Shown: one piece after another, positions 25,838 through 33,779 of the stretch
Numbering within the stretch: position 1 is the first letter of the stretch
Layout: every line of letters starts with the position of its first letter
Translations under genes and position numbers: made by a program
Notes under the pieces: model-generated
Told to the model about the DNA's origin: nothing
The model's database searches: none
Seen by the model: the letters and a program-made list of their open reading frames with translations, nothing else
Assembly (NCBI GenBank): GCA_905182025.1
Contig: CAJJAA010000010.1
Coordinates: 1-45,332 of the forward strand
DNA from: an uncultured OM182 clade bacterium
Lineage (GTDB): Bacteria; Pseudomonadota; Gammaproteobacteria; Pseudomonadales; Azotimanducaceae
Direction of reading: 5' to 3'
Length of the DNA: 45,332 nt

Positions 25838-27256
25838 CTAAGTATTGCTGGCTTGACCTGAATCAATATTTTGCTGCAGTAATTGCTGCCGGATTTTATC
25901 GTGAGCAGCGCGATCAAGCGGATAGCCTATCAGAGGGACAAACGCTAGAAACAACCCGGCTGCCGTACCAATGCAGTAGGTGATGAGCAGTCCATCAAGA
26001 GACGCCTGTGGATTGATGCCGCCGGGGATAAAATCGAACATAACCTCGAGCAATGCGAAACTTGCGCCGACAGCCAATGCTGCGCCGAGTTTGTTAGTGG
26101 TCGTAAGCAATGCGAAAAACAAACCGGCGCGATTACTGCCTGACTTCAACTCATCCTCATCGGTTAGATCAGCCATCATTGATCGTAGCAGCGCCGGTGC
26201 AGCGCCGAATGCCACACCATAACTTATGGTGAAGCCCCAAAGTACAATGGCATTACCTGATTCAGCGAACAGGAGCAGTAACAGGTTCAAAACCACGCCG
26301 TACAGTAAGGCGATTTTTAACGTGGTGTCTTTACCTTTGTGGTAAGCGAGCTTTAACCAAAGCGGCATGGCAACAAAGCTGGCGAGGAAGTAAAACAGTA
26401 AAGCAATGCTGGCATGTTCGGGTAGGGCAAAATAAGAGCTGGCGATGAATATATACAGTGCACCGGAGACGCCAACGCCGAACCCAGACGCAAGATCTGC
26501 TGCAAGCAGACGCCATAGAAGTTTGTTCTCGGCAAAGAGTTTTAACGACTGTTTCCAATCAATTTTAGTTTGCGGTTTGCTATGACTGTCCGGCACCATC
26601 ATCAGTGTTGGAAAGATAAAGATGGGGAATAGGATCAGACAAAACCAACCCATACTGGCGACCTTTGACGCTTGATCATTGATGCCCGTTAGCTCTAAAC
26701 CCGCAGGTAGTGCTAATACACAGGTCATACCTGCGATGATAAATATTTCTCGGTAGCCGAACAGTCGTGATCGATCGTCGTAGCTCTTTGACAGCTCTGC
26801 CCCCCAAGATTGGTGGGCGATTGCGAGCATGGTATAGCCTACATAAAGTGCGATTAGCCAGAATAATAAATACAGACCTGAGACGTTTTCTTTATTGGGT
26901 ATAAACACCATCCAGACGGAGATGAGTAAGATTGGAATCGAGATGGCAATCCAATGTTTGCGGCGGCCCCAGCGCGTATCGTAGCGATCGATGACCATAC
27001 CCATGATGGGGTCTGTGACAACATCCCAGATTCGTGCGATGGTGAAGATTAAGCCGACGGTGACCAAGGAGAGGCCCATGCCCTCTGTGTAAAATCGCGG
27101 TAGATAAACGGCGATTGGCATGCCCATGGCTGCCATGGGTATGGTAATGCCGGAGTAGGCGATGAGGACTCTTGACGTGAGAGGTTGCTGACTAATACGA
27201 GATCTCCCGATCTTTCTTATTCCGTTAGAGTAACAGTGAACTTGCACGTCTGGCAA
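25838..27256 (-). CDS. MFS transporter of the GPH symporter type
   Basis: A membrane protein of up to 472 aa with about 12 helices and the GPH landmarks: DVVTDPIMGMVIDRYD, TRWGRRKHW between helices 2 and 3, and MADLTDEDELKSGSNRAGLFF in the late cytoplasmic loop. It should move a sugar or small organic molecule with a cation. The start is uncertain: TTG 27256 and GTG 27247 lack a ribosome-binding site, while GGGAG lies 7 bases before an ATT codon (27194-27196) close to where the family usually begins. The upstream 250 bases hold a dyad at 27259. The SRPBCC gene lies downstream, 123 bases away. Confidence 0.85.
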   Translation of the reverse strand: MPDVQVHCYSNGIRKIGRSRISQQPLTSRVLIAYSGITIPMAAMGMPIAVYLPRFYTEGMGLSLVTVGLIFTIARIWDVVTDPIMGMVIDRYDTRWGRRKHWIAISIPILLISVWMVFIPNKENVSGLYLLFWLIALYVGYTMLAIAHQSWGAELSKSYDDRSRLFGYREIFIIAGMTCVLALPAGLELTGINDQASKVASMGWFCLILFPIFIFPTLMMVPDSHSKPQTKIDWKQSLKLFAENKLLWRLLAADLASGFGVGVSGALYIFIASSYFALPEHASIALLFYFLASFVAMPLWLKLAYHKGKDTTLKIALLYGVVLNLLLLLFAESGNAIVLWGFTISYGVAFGAAPALLRSMMADLTDEDELKSGSNRAGLFFALLTTTNKLGAALAVGASFALLEVMFDFIPGGINPQASLDGLLITYCIGTAAGLFLAFVPLIGYPLDRAAHDKIRQQLLQQNIDSGQASNT

Positions 27257-27258
27257 AG

Positions 27259-27288
27259 TTGGGCGGCATGTCTTTTGCCCAATTTTTT
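27259..27288. promoter_or_regulatory. Inverted repeat with T-tract upstream of the GPH transporter gene
   Basis: TTGGGC (27259-27264) and GCCCAA (27277-27282) flank a 12-base spacer and are followed on the plus strand by TTTTTT. On the plus strand it resembles a short terminator, although no gene ends there; for the minus-strand transporter it lies just upstream of the start and could be an operator or leader hairpin. Confidence 0.25.
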
Positions 27289-27503
27289 GAAATAAGAAAG
27301 TGAAGCTGTCAGTTGCATCGATAGTCGCTAATGCTGAGTTGATTCTATTTGTGCAGTTGGTTTACTTTGGGCGCACTAGGTTCGTTGTGCCGAGTATCAG
27401 AACAATACAAAATGACACGGGATGTAACTAATATTGCTATGCGCAGTAGAGCTGAGCTGCTCTTCTGGCTGCAAATCGTAGCGTTAAAATCGGAGTCGAG
27501 AGA

Positions 27504-27971
27504 ATGTCACAGGAAGATTGGAAAAGTAATGGTGTAAAAGTTATCAGTGGCGATCATCTTGATACGAATACACTTCAAACACCGGGCATGAATCGGGCCG
27601 CGGCTGTTACCGCTGCGACGGCGGGTGCCCAAAAGCTTTGGGCGGGTACCGTTAACATTCACCCTAATGCAAAAACCGGCGCCCACCATCACGGCGATTT
27701 AGAGAGCATCATCTACATCGTTAGCGGTAATGCAAGAATGCGCTGGGGGGAGAAGCTTGAATTTGTTGCAGAAGCAGGACCCGGTGATTTCATATTTGTA
27801 CCACCCTTCGTGCCTCATCAAGAAATTAATGCAAATAGTGACGAGCCGTTGCAGTGTGTACTTGTGAGAAGTGGTCAGGATCCTGTTGTCGTCAATCTGG
27901 ATATTCCTGTCATTGAAAATCCGGACGGATTGCATTGGATCGACCCAATACATGCGGCACCTAAGGAGTAA
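27504..27971 (+). CDS. Cupin-domain protein
   Basis: A 155-aa single-domain cupin. Motif 1 is GAHHHGDLESIIYIVSG with metal ligands H61-H63 and E67; motif 2 is GDFIFVPPFVPHQEINA with H105. The conserved C-terminal extension PVVVNLDIPVIENPDGLHW suggests a specific subfamily that I cannot name. Cupins of this size may be isomerases, dioxygenases or sugar-binding regulators. ATG 27504 has GGAG about 9 bases upstream. It converges with gntK (58 bases between stops), so it is next to the gluconate genes but not in their operon. Confidence 0.85.
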   Translation: MSQEDWKSNGVKVISGDHLDTNTLQTPGMNRAAAVTAATAGAQKLWAGTVNIHPNAKTGAHHHGDLESIIYIVSGNARMRWGEKLEFVAEAGPGDFIFVPPFVPHQEINANSDEPLQCVLVRSGQDPVVVNLDIPVIENPDGLHWIDPIHAAPKE

Positions 27972-28029
27972 ATACCCCCGCGTACTCATGCGATGGCCCG
28001 ACACTAAGGCGCACTTTTGATTAGAGCGA

Positions 28030-28515
28030 CTAGATCTGTAACTGGCGTCTTATCTCGTGACAGATCTCTGAAGGAGACTGTTGAATACTGACTTTAATAC
28101 CCGTGGTATCCGCCTCTAGCGTTTGGAATTGACTGTTTAGTAGATCCTTATTCATGAATTCGTGCTGTCGGTTTTCGAGACGTTGTTGTATTGCCTGCTG
28201 GTCACCATGCAGTAACACCGAACGAACGGTTTTCTCGTTGATACCAAGGAGGTCTCGATAAGCCAGTTTTAGTGCAGAACATGCCAGGGTTGCACTGGCT
28301 CCTGACTGGTTGATTGTCATTAACTGCTGAGCGATTTCATCAAGCCAAGGCTTTCTGTCCTTGTCGTTGAGCGGTCTACCTTGGCGCATCTTTTCAATAT
28401 TTTCAGTGGAATGAAAATCATCGGCATCAAGAAATTGCCAATCTAATTTTTTTGCCAACAACTTTGCAACGGTGGTCTTGCCGCAGCCACTAACCCCCCA
28501 GACAACGACGATCAT
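28030..28515 (-). CDS. gntK: Gluconokinase (GntK-type)
   Basis: Phosphorylates D-gluconate to 6-phosphogluconate with ATP. The 161-aa length fits. It starts MIVVVWGVSGCGKTTVAKLL, with the P-loop GVSGCGKTT at residues 7-15, followed by FLDADDFHSTENIEKMRQG, LNDKDRKPWLDEI, and CSALKLAYRDLL, all conserved in this kinase. Its ATG follows the TAG of gnd directly with no spacer, so the two are translationally coupled. The product is the substrate of the neighbouring gnd gene, so the pair routes gluconate into the oxidative pentose phosphate branch. No gluconate transporter is adjacent, though the GPH carrier at 25838 is close. Confidence 0.95.
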   Translation of the reverse strand: MIVVVWGVSGCGKTTVAKLLAKKLDWQFLDADDFHSTENIEKMRQGRPLNDKDRKPWLDEIAQQLMTINQSGASATLACSALKLAYRDLLGINEKTVRSVLLHGDQQAIQQRLENRQHEFMNKDLLNSQFQTLEADTTGIKVSIQQSPSEICHEIRRQLQI

Positions 28516-29904
28516 CTATTGATCCCAGTCGGTTCGATATTGCCCGTCTTTATCATTTCGTTGATAGCTGTGGGCGCCAAAGTAATCTCGTTGGGCTTGA
28601 ATCAGATTGGTCGGTAGGGGATCGGTAATGTAAGAGTCGAAGTAGGCGAGGGTGCTGCACAGCGCAGGCGCTGAAATACCGCTGGCGATAGCGGCTGATG
28701 CCAAGTGCCGCAGATTGGGTGCGTGGGTCAACATGATGTCGGTGGTCCAGTCTTGGCGGATTAGTGGCAAAGATGTATCGATCAAGGCTTTTTCGATAGG
28801 TGCCAACAGATCGGCTCTTATAATGCAGCCGTCGCGCCAGACGCGGATGACATCGACGCTCGAAATATGCCATTGATAATGTTCGGAGGCGGCTTCGATT
28901 AGCGCGATACCTTGCTCGTAGGTAAGCAGAATGCTGGCCAGTAGCGCACCATAGATATCGCTGACGTCTATGTTTGCCTTTGTGTTGTCTGCCGCTGAGC
29001 CATAAACAGCGTGATTTGCTGTACGCTGTGGTTTTTGTGCAGAGATGTTTCGTTCTGTTACTGCGGCAACAATTGTTGGAATCGGCACCCCTAATTGCAT
29101 CGCGGCCGTAACGGTCCATTGTCCGGTGCCTTTTTGTGCGGCTTGATCCGAAATCATATCGACAAGACTTGCGCCAGTGAGATCATCCAGTTTGCTTAGT
29201 ACCTTGGCGGTGATGTCGATTAGGTAAGATCCTAATAACGTCGTATTTAGGTCGGCAAAAATTTCAGCGATCTCAAGGTTGGAATTCTGCGGTCTAAGTA
29301 GTCCGTAGGTCTCCGCGAGAATCTGCATGATGCCGTATTCGATTCCATTGTGTACCATTTTCACAAAGTGACCCGAACCTGCCGGTCCAATATGTGTATA
29401 GCAGGGTGTGTCAGGGCCCTTGGCCGCTAAGGCGCGAAAAATTGACTCTGTGTCGGCGAAGGCCTGATGGTTTCCCCCGGCCATAATTGATGCGCCGTGA
29501 CGCGCGCCCATCGCGCCGCCGGAAACACCGGTACCTAAATAGTGGATGCCGTCGTTCTTTAGTTTGGTTTCGCGGCGCTGCGTGTCTTCGAAATGTGAAT
29601 TGCCAGCATCAATGATGATGTCGTCTTCTTCCAGCAGCGCCTTTATATCGTCAATGACAAGATCGACTGCTGATCCAGCGGTCACCATCAACAAAACCTT
29701 TTTTGGTTTAGATAATGACGAGAGGAAGTCCTCGAGGCTTTCAGAGACGGAGATACCTGGGAAGTCAGTCTGAAGTTGTATGAAACTCATCAGCTCTTTT
29801 GGCTGATAACTGTAGACGCTGACGGGAATGTCTTGATGTATCAAATTTAGAGCAAGATTCTTTCCCATTGCGCCTAAGCCAATAATGCCAATATCAGAAG
29901 CCAT
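28516..29904 (-). CDS. gnd: 6-phosphogluconate dehydrogenase, decarboxylating
   Basis: Oxidises 6-phosphogluconate to ribulose 5-phosphate and CO2 with NADP+. The 462-aa protein begins with GLGAMGKNLALN (8-19), the Rossmann motif, and has GVSGGAMGARHGASIMAGG, GSGHFVKMVHNGIEYGIMQ with the catalytic Lys and Asn, and GTGQWT. The C-terminal tail with FGAHSYQRND (the residues that reach into the other subunit) is intact. The start ATG at 29904 lies 2 bases after the stop of the dioxygenase gene, and its stop abuts gntK, so three genes form one operon. No glucose-6-phosphate dehydrogenase is in the window. Confidence 0.96.
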   Translation of the reverse strand: MASDIGIIGLGAMGKNLALNLIHQDIPVSVYSYQPKELMSFIQLQTDFPGISVSESLEDFLSSLSKPKKVLLMVTAGSAVDLVIDDIKALLEEDDIIIDAGNSHFEDTQRRETKLKNDGIHYLGTGVSGGAMGARHGASIMAGGNHQAFADTESIFRALAAKGPDTPCYTHIGPAGSGHFVKMVHNGIEYGIMQILAETYGLLRPQNSNLEIAEIFADLNTTLLGSYLIDITAKVLSKLDDLTGASLVDMISDQAAQKGTGQWTVTAAMQLGVPIPTIVAAVTERNISAQKPQRTANHAVYGSAADNTKANIDVSDIYGALLASILLTYEQGIALIEAASEHYQWHISSVDVIRVWRDGCIIRADLLAPIEKALIDTSLPLIRQDWTTDIMLTHAPNLRHLASAAIASGISAPALCSTLAYFDSYITDPLPTNLIQAQRDYFGAHSYQRNDKDGQYRTDWDQ

Positions 29905-29906
29905 AA

Positions 29907-30827
29907 TCAGTTCGCTGCATCAAAGTATTGCTGCATATCCCAATTGGGCCATCGCGCTTGCGTCAATTTAAGTGTTCGTTGACTCCAGAAAGTATCGCCC
30001 GGCTTTGGAATGCCTAAACATTGAAGCTGTTGCGGCGTGGCGTTGTTGAAAATTTTGTCCCAGGGTTTCTCTGCAGAATCCTGCCATGTGGAGTAACCGA
30101 TCATGTCATTGCCGGCTGCCTTGTAACCAACCGTCATGGTATATCGATAGCCTCCAGGTAACGTTAGATTAGTACCGCGATGAAACGTATCGATACTGTG
30201 GGCGACCAGGGTGCCTGCTGTTCCTGCCGCTGACCGCTCCTTCGAGCGAAGCTGAGCTTGCTGCTCAGGTTCAGGTCCCCATATTGCGCCTTCTCTGAGA
30301 ACACTGTCGGCGTCAGGTTTGGTGACATAGTGTAGAGCGCCATGGGCGTCTGTCACATCAGTCAAGTAGATGACAATGTCGGCGGTTCGCTGACTCGGTG
30401 AATCGGCAGGGACCGTTAATGTATGATTACGAAAGTCGCAGTGATGGGCTTGATCATAGTCAGCCTCGCCGGTGTACTTAGCCCAAGTATGCGATTGGTA
30501 TAAATGTACGTCGTCTGAACAGAGGACTTGTTTTGCGAACTCGATCAAGGCGGGATGAAGCGAAATGAGATTCATCTCGATTGATCCATCATAGGGTAGA
30601 ATATCGATGTTCTTGAATTGATTGTTCCTAAACGCTCCCTGACCATCTTCTTCTTTGAGATTTAACTCGCGGCCTGCAAAATCACCGGCACCCTTTTTTC
30701 CATATATTCGCTCGTAATCCGTGACGATCGGCGCAATCTCTTGTGCACTAAAGAAATCAGGGATAATAACGAAGCCTTCTTGTCGCCATTGATCGATGTG
30801 GGCTTGCGTAAATCTATCGTTGCTCAT
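29907..30827 (-). CDS. Phytanoyl-CoA dioxygenase (PhyH) family protein
   Basis: A 306-aa Fe(II)/2-oxoglutarate dioxygenase of the PhyH family. Iron ligands H129 and D131 lie in HHCDFRNHTL, the distal His H216 in HSIDTFHRGTN, and R228 in GGYRYT is the 2-oxoglutarate anchor. The N-terminal part GFVIIPDFFSAQEIAP is typical. The family hydroxylates fatty acyl-CoA, quaternary amines, ectoine or natural products. It is the first gene of the operon with gnd and gntK (2 bases to gnd), an unusual partner: it could release gluconate or a sugar acid from a substituted substrate, but this is speculation. ATG 30827 lacks a strong ribosome-binding site. Confidence 0.9.
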   Translation of the reverse strand: MSNDRFTQAHIDQWRQEGFVIIPDFFSAQEIAPIVTDYERIYGKKGAGDFAGRELNLKEEDGQGAFRNNQFKNIDILPYDGSIEMNLISLHPALIEFAKQVLCSDDVHLYQSHTWAKYTGEADYDQAHHCDFRNHTLTVPADSPSQRTADIVIYLTDVTDAHGALHYVTKPDADSVLREGAIWGPEPEQQAQLRSKERSAAGTAGTLVAHSIDTFHRGTNLTLPGGYRYTMTVGYKAAGNDMIGYSTWQDSAEKPWDKIFNNATPQQLQCLGIPKPGDTFWSQRTLKLTQARWPNWDMQQYFDAAN

Positions 30828-31033
30828 TGATATTGGCTCGTCTGGTCGCGTCGCTTGGGTTGATAATGACGCGGTTGCTGAAAGTGAAATTCATCGCAGT
30901 AAAGAGTGTACTCGATTGCGAATAATTTGTGCTACTAGCGGTGGGATTCGCCAAATTGATGCAACTAAGCAGGTTCAAGGTTCGTGTAGTATTGAGTTCG
31001 CCCATCAATCACTACTTTGAATTTGGAATTTTA

Positions 31034-31462
31034 ATGGAAGATATTTTAACCGAACGATTTTCGACAGTACCGTTTCAGAAATATCTCGGTATGACGCTGG
31101 ACAGCATTGAAGGTTCGACGATTCATGCCCGCATAAAAAACCGGCCCGAATTGATGGGTAACGAGCTGACGGGTATTTTGCATGGCGGCGCAATAGCATC
31201 CTGCATTGATGCTGTTGGCGGGTTTGTTGCGGCACAGGCAGCGAGGCTGCATTTGGAAAGTAAAGGTGAAGCGGTTGAGCGAATTCAAAAAATGGCAACG
31301 ATCGATATGCGGGTAGATTATTTGTCCCCGGGTCGAGGCGAGCAATTCACCATTAAAGGTGAAGCGCTCAAGGTAGGAAAAAAAATGGTCTCAACCCGTA
31401 TGGCGCTTCACAATGATGACGGCTTATTGATTGCGGTAGGTAGCGCAAATTTTCTTTACTAA
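31034..31462 (+). CDS. Hotdog-fold thioesterase (PaaI/YigI-like)
   Basis: A 142-aa protein. GILHGGAIASCIDAVGGF (about residues 53-70) is the core hotdog helix with the HGG motif of PaaI/YigI-type acyl-CoA thioesterases; the pattern FQKYLGMTLDSIEGS before it and MRVDYLSPGRGEQF after it fits as well. It should hydrolyse medium or aryl acyl-CoA and act as a tetramer or dimer. The frame is open to a TTG at 30929, but family members begin about where ATG 31034 lies, and GGAA is 6 bases before it. The dioxygenase gene at 29907 diverges from it. No obvious partner gene is attached. Confidence 0.88.
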   Translation: MEDILTERFSTVPFQKYLGMTLDSIEGSTIHARIKNRPELMGNELTGILHGGAIASCIDAVGGFVAAQAARLHLESKGEAVERIQKMATIDMRVDYLSPGRGEQFTIKGEALKVGKKMVSTRMALHNDDGLLIAVGSANFLY

Positions 31463-31527
31463 GCTGCCTGCAAGCGGGTTTGAATAAGGCGCTTATACCG
31501 AGCTCACATTTGACGGTGATGTATCGG

Positions 31528-32448
31528 TTACGTGCGCCATGTCCAACGAAGGGCATCGGCGAATATAGCGCCGCCATGATCGAGGTTGTGGCCGCCAGTA
31601 CCAAACTCAAATTTATAGTCGTAACCGGCCCAATCAAATGCACTTGCCATGGCTTTGTTTGCTAACGACCAATTACCGAAGGGCGTATTGGCGTCGTTTT
31701 CGCCGCTCTGTAAAAAAACCCGAATCGGCTTTCTAGGATTGTGACGAATGATCGAGGGTGTGTTGTGGCCGCCCCAGATATCGGTGTAAGAGCCGCAATG
31801 GCTAATGACACGGGTGCATTGATCTGTGTGGTGCCAGGCGGCGGTAAAGGCGGCGATGCCGCCGCTACTGATGCCGCAGAGCGTCCGATGGTCTGGGTCT
31901 TTGCTGATGCGGAGTTCAAAGTGGTTTTCAACAAAAGGTAACACCTCGCTAAAAACAAACTCGCCATAGTTAGGTGAAAGCAAGTCGTACTCAAGGCTAC
32001 GTTGGGCTGTTAGGTCATTGTAGGAGGCGATCGGTGGCTTGACGTGATGATCGGGTCGGCCTGGATTAATAAAGATAGCAATGGTCGGTTCGATTTCATT
32101 TTGGTGCAACAACGTATCCAATACCGCGGTGGCTCTGACCGGACCTTTTCTACCGAGATACCATGCGCCGTCATTAAAAATGACAACCCGGTACGCATCA
32201 GATTTTGTCGCCGGTAGATAAACCCACATATCGCGCTGGGTGCCTGTATATACGTCTGTACTCACCCACTCTTCAAAGTGTGTTACCTCACCTGTCGGCA
32301 CGTCATCGGCAGGGTACGCTTCAGCGCAAGGATGATAAGCGGCATCCCATTCGGGTTTGTTTTTAGCGCCGTTTACTCTGCCATTAACCGATGCCTCGAT
32401 GGTCCTGTCGAGCCCTAGTTGGCTGATCGTGTCTGGATCTATTGGCAT
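31528..32448 (-). CDS. Putative alpha/beta-hydrolase esterase (esterase D / enterochelin esterase fold)
   Basis: A 306-aa hydrolase. The nucleophile is S194 in GISSGG, the segment VYLPATKSDAYRVVIFNDG and the motif FINPGRPDHH are typical of the putative-esterase family (Fes/EstD type), and the His of the triad is in FGTGGHNLDHGG near the end. There is no signal peptide, so it is cytoplasmic. ATG 32448 has AAGG 6 bases upstream and starts MPIDPDTISQLG; the frame is open further to 32532 but without a ribosome-binding site. Substrate unknown: an ester, lactone or siderophore. A Baeyer-Villiger lactone would fit the gene at 9586, but that gene is far away. Confidence 0.85.
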   Translation of the reverse strand: MPIDPDTISQLGLDRTIEASVNGRVNGAKNKPEWDAAYHPCAEAYPADDVPTGEVTHFEEWVSTDVYTGTQRDMWVYLPATKSDAYRVVIFNDGAWYLGRKGPVRATAVLDTLLHQNEIEPTIAIFINPGRPDHHVKPPIASYNDLTAQRSLEYDLLSPNYGEFVFSEVLPFVENHFELRISKDPDHRTLCGISSGGIAAFTAAWHHTDQCTRVISHCGSYTDIWGGHNTPSIIRHNPRKPIRVFLQSGENDANTPFGNWSLANKAMASAFDWAGYDYKFEFGTGGHNLDHGGAIFADALRWTWRT

Positions 32449-32609
32449 GCTGAACCTTAGTTTATTTTTATTAGAAATGATTTTGTTCGAAAGATTGATT
32501 GCCGTACAGCGAACAAAATCTTCGCTCATCAATATAATGGTTTACCAAAAAGAATGTATCACGAACCCGTTGTGAAGCCACAGCGATGAGTGAGCGGTTA
32601 AGTGCTTTA

Positions 32610-32621
32610 AGCAAATTTGCT
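32610..32621. promoter_or_regulatory. Palindrome in divergent promoter region
   Basis: AGCAAATTTGCT is a perfect 12-base palindrome between the esterase gene (minus, start 32448) and the DUF454 gene (plus, start 32698), 77 bases before the latter. Position and symmetry suggest an operator. Confidence 0.3.
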
Positions 32622-32697
32622 CGTTTACGATGAATAGGTCAACATGCCCTGATTATCTGGAATGTCGTGTTAAACATAAAAACTTGTTGAAGCTGTT

Positions 32698-33150
32698 ATG
32701 TTGAAAGAAAGTCTGTTGAAGCGACGGGTGTATCTCGCGTTTGGTTTTATAGCGCTGGCGTTGGGCATCATTGGTATCCCCATGCCGGTGTTGCCGACCA
32801 CACCCTTTTTATTACTGTCTGCTTGGTGCTTTGCGAGATCCTCTGAACGGTGGCATCAGTGGTTACTCGCAAATGAGACCTTTGGTCCGATTATCGCTAG
32901 TTGGGAGAAAAATCGCTGTATCAGTATTCGAACAAAGATCATGGCGATCTCTAGCATGGTACTTGTCGGAGGCTCTTCGGTGGTATTTGCCATTCAAGAT
33001 GACACCTACCGGTTTATTGCACTTGGATTAATGTCTGTTGGTGCAATCGTTGTTCTGCGGTTAAAAACCTGCGAGAAAAACACCGCGATGTCCGCCAACG
33101 AGGAACCAAACACAGAGTCTAAAAGCGCGAATTACGGTGATAATTATTAG
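32698..33150 (+). CDS. DUF454 (YbaN-like) membrane protein
   Basis: A 150-aa inner-membrane protein. The signature LGIIGIPMPVLPTTPFLLLS (residues about 21-40) with the following AWCFARSSERWHQWLL is that of DUF454/YbaN proteins. Three hydrophobic segments are visible: 11-40, then about 79-97 and 102-118. The C-terminal tail is hydrophilic and variable. Function is unknown in the family. The start ATG 32698 lacks a good ribosome-binding site, but the next Met is in the first helix. The truncated haemoglobin gene follows by 87 bases in the same direction and may share its transcript. Confidence 0.9.
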   Translation: MLKESLLKRRVYLAFGFIALALGIIGIPMPVLPTTPFLLLSAWCFARSSERWHQWLLANETFGPIIASWEKNRCISIRTKIMAISSMVLVGGSSVVFAIQDDTYRFIALGLMSVGAIVVLRLKTCEKNTAMSANEEPNTESKSANYGDNY

Positions 33151-33237
33151 ATCGATCGAAAAGCAAAAACTTAAACATGTTAAAGCCAAGCGCTAAAAGC
33201 GACGGCTAAAGAAGAAGGAAGATCGGCAGTTATTAAT

Positions 33238-33675
33238 ATGGATGAAAAGAAGAAACAGAAGGCGAACAAAGAGGCGAATGAAGACACGTTGTATGCGCGT
33301 ATCGGTGGCGAGGCTGGCGTACGCCAGTTGGTCACACTTTTCTATGACAACATGGAAGTGATAGCCGAGGCAAAACATGTTCGCGCTCTTCACCCCGCGG
33401 ATCTAACCAGTTCACGATTGAAGCTATTCCAATATTTTTCAGGTTGGTTTGGCGGTCCACCCTTGTATACAGATTTGTACGGACATCCTCGGTTACGCGC
33501 TCGGCATATTCATGTGCCGGTAAAAGTCGCAGACCGGGATGCTTGGTTAAAGTGTTTATACAGCGCGTTGGAAACAATGTCGTTGGGTAGTGATGTGCAT
33601 CAGGATCTGTTGGAGAAAATCGTGCCGATGGCTGACCACATGCGCAACGTCGAAGAGGATCCTGAAACTTCCTAA
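33238..33675 (+). CDS. Group II truncated haemoglobin
   Basis: A 145-aa globin with a Lys-rich N-terminal extension (1-15) before the core DTLYARIGGEAGVRQLV. B10 Tyr is Y36 in FYDNME, the proximal His is H90 in GHPRLRARH, and W103 (DAWLKCLY) is the G8 Trp conserved in group II. KLFQYFSGWFGGPPLYTDLYG is the typical group II helix E region. Such proteins bind O2 or NO and are linked to NO detoxification or peroxide handling. ATG 33238 lies far from AGAAGGAAG (about 15 bases), so the initiation may be weak. The DUF454 gene is upstream. Confidence 0.93.
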   Translation: MDEKKKQKANKEANEDTLYARIGGEAGVRQLVTLFYDNMEVIAEAKHVRALHPADLTSSRLKLFQYFSGWFGGPPLYTDLYGHPRLRARHIHVPVKVADRDAWLKCLYSALETMSLGSDVHQDLLEKIVPMADHMRNVEEDPETS

Positions 33676-33749
33676 ATTAGGCCGACCGCACTATCTTCTA
33701 TTGATTCGTATGCAAGAGCTCTTACAAGAGCGCGTAAAGATCTCTTGCG

Positions 33750-33779
33750 AGCGCTATTACAAGCGCTATTCCAAGCGCT
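33750..33779 (+). repeat. 12-base tandem repeat with AGCGCT cores
   Basis: AGCGCT occurs at 33750, 33762 and 33774 in an exact 12-base rhythm: AGCGCTATTACA, AGCGCTATTCCA, AGCGCT. It lies between the stops of the haemoglobin (plus) and ugpC (minus) genes and touches the ugpC stop codon. Each core is self-complementary, so several hairpins are possible, and a further palindrome AAGAGCTCTT is just upstream. No T-tract. Confidence 0.7.

Noticed and set aside
28553..29119. 188-codon open frame inside gnd in another frame of the same strand
   Set aside because: It is very rich in Arg, Ser and Leu, has no domain pattern, and lies wholly inside the well-supported gnd gene.
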